Shown in pieces: positions 5,339-5,568 of a DNA stretch of 5,568 nucleotides. How positions within the stretch are numbered: the stretch's first letter is position 1; each line of letters begins with the position of its first letter. The stretch comes from UBA5078 sp041175045 (lineage in GTDB: Bacteria; Pseudomonadota; Gammaproteobacteria; Pseudomonadales; Pseudohongiellaceae). A program made the position numbers and the translations under genes. The stretch lies in the NCBI GenBank assembly GCA_041175045.1, contig JBEDFR010000067.1:1-5568 (forward strand), written 5' to 3'. The notes beneath the pieces were generated by a model. It searched no databases. It worked only from the letters and a program-made list of their open reading frames with translations, and was not told where the DNA came from.

Positions 5339-5568
5339 TTATTCGCCGTCTGTCAGCGCCTTGAGGCGGTAGAGCAGATTCAGCGCCTCGCGGGCGCTCA
5401 GCTCGTCGGGATTCAGGGTTCTGATCATGTCCAGCGCCGGATGCCCGGGTGCGGCAGCGAACAGGTCTGCCTGCAGCGGGGCAGTGGTGCTGGCGGCTGC
5501 AGTGGCACGCTGGGTGTTGACGCTGTGCTGCTCCAGCTGGCGCAGGCGTTCCCGCGCCTGCCGGATCA
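5339..5568 (-). CDS. mutS: DNA mismatch repair protein MutS, C-terminal end (5' part outside window)
   Basis: The last 75 codons and the TAA stop (5341-5339) of mutS; the start lies beyond the right edge. MutS recognises mispaired bases and recruits MutL. The visible part is the C-terminal tail after the ATPase domain: an Arg/Glu/Gln-rich helix (IRQARERLRQLEQHS), an Ala/Thr linker, then QADLF (codons 5473-5459), which fits the QxxLF-type sliding-clamp binding motif, and the terminal helix-loop-helix LNPDELSAREALNLLYRLKA, which matches the tetramerisation region of E. coli MutS. fdxA lies 118 bases downstream on the same strand, the order seen in pseudomonads. No convincing terminator lies between them, so some read-through into fdxA is possible. 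Confidence 0.93.
   Translation of the reverse strand, partial: IRQARERLRQLEQHSVNTQRATAAASTTAPLQADLFAAAPGHPALDMIRTLNPDELSAREALNLLYRLKALTDGE

Noticed and set aside
5302..5364. Possible 20-residue peptide (ATG 5302) preceded by AAGGAGG on the plus strand
   Set aside because: The ribosome-like sequence abuts the ATG with essentially no spacing, and the frame runs antisense into the mutS end; most likely chance.

Overview
This 5.57-kb, GC-rich window (roughly 60-65% G+C by eye) is a gammaproteobacterial chromosomal segment. Both the gene order and the protein sequences (Azotobacter/Pseudomonas-type 7Fe ferredoxin, stationary-phase sigma factor RpoS next to nlpD, mutS behind fdxA) point to the Pseudomonadales in the broad sense, which includes marine relatives such as the Marinobacter and Alcanivorax groups. 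The genus cannot be fixed from the sequence alone.

Layout: the plus strand carries a tightly packed series. It begins with a 5'-truncated truD (tRNA pseudouridine-13 synthase, to 910). Next come pcm (protein L-isoaspartate methyltransferase, 907-1593), a DUF368/PopT-type membrane protein (1610-2539) and nlpD (lipoprotein with LysM and degenerate LytM domains, 2536-3660). A 224-base leader rich in inverted repeats (3661-3884) precedes rpoS (3885-4829). A perfect 10-bp stem (4841-4870) lies between the convergent rpoS and fdxA genes and probably serves both strands. On the minus strand are fdxA (5220-4897), with its own likely promoter and a palindrome in its leader, and the 3' end of mutS (5568-5339), which runs off the right edge.

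How the genes fit together: truD/pcm and DUF368/nlpD share 4-base GTGA and ATGA overlaps, and pcm and DUF368 are only 16 bases apart, so truD-pcm-DUF368-nlpD looks like one translationally coupled operon. The themes are tRNA modification, protein repair, lipid-carrier recycling and septal cell-wall hydrolysis, ending at the stationary-phase sigma factor. rpoS is probably read both from upstream and from a promoter in its own leader. fdxA (low-potential electron transfer) and mutS (mismatch repair) are housekeeping genes commonly found beside rpoS in this group.

I found no undescribed biological system here. The points most worth a second look are the absence of surE between truD and pcm, a polyprenyl-phosphate transporter family gene in the slot between pcm and nlpD, the inverted-repeat-rich rpoS leader, and the lack of room for an rsmZ-type small RNA between rpoS and fdxA.
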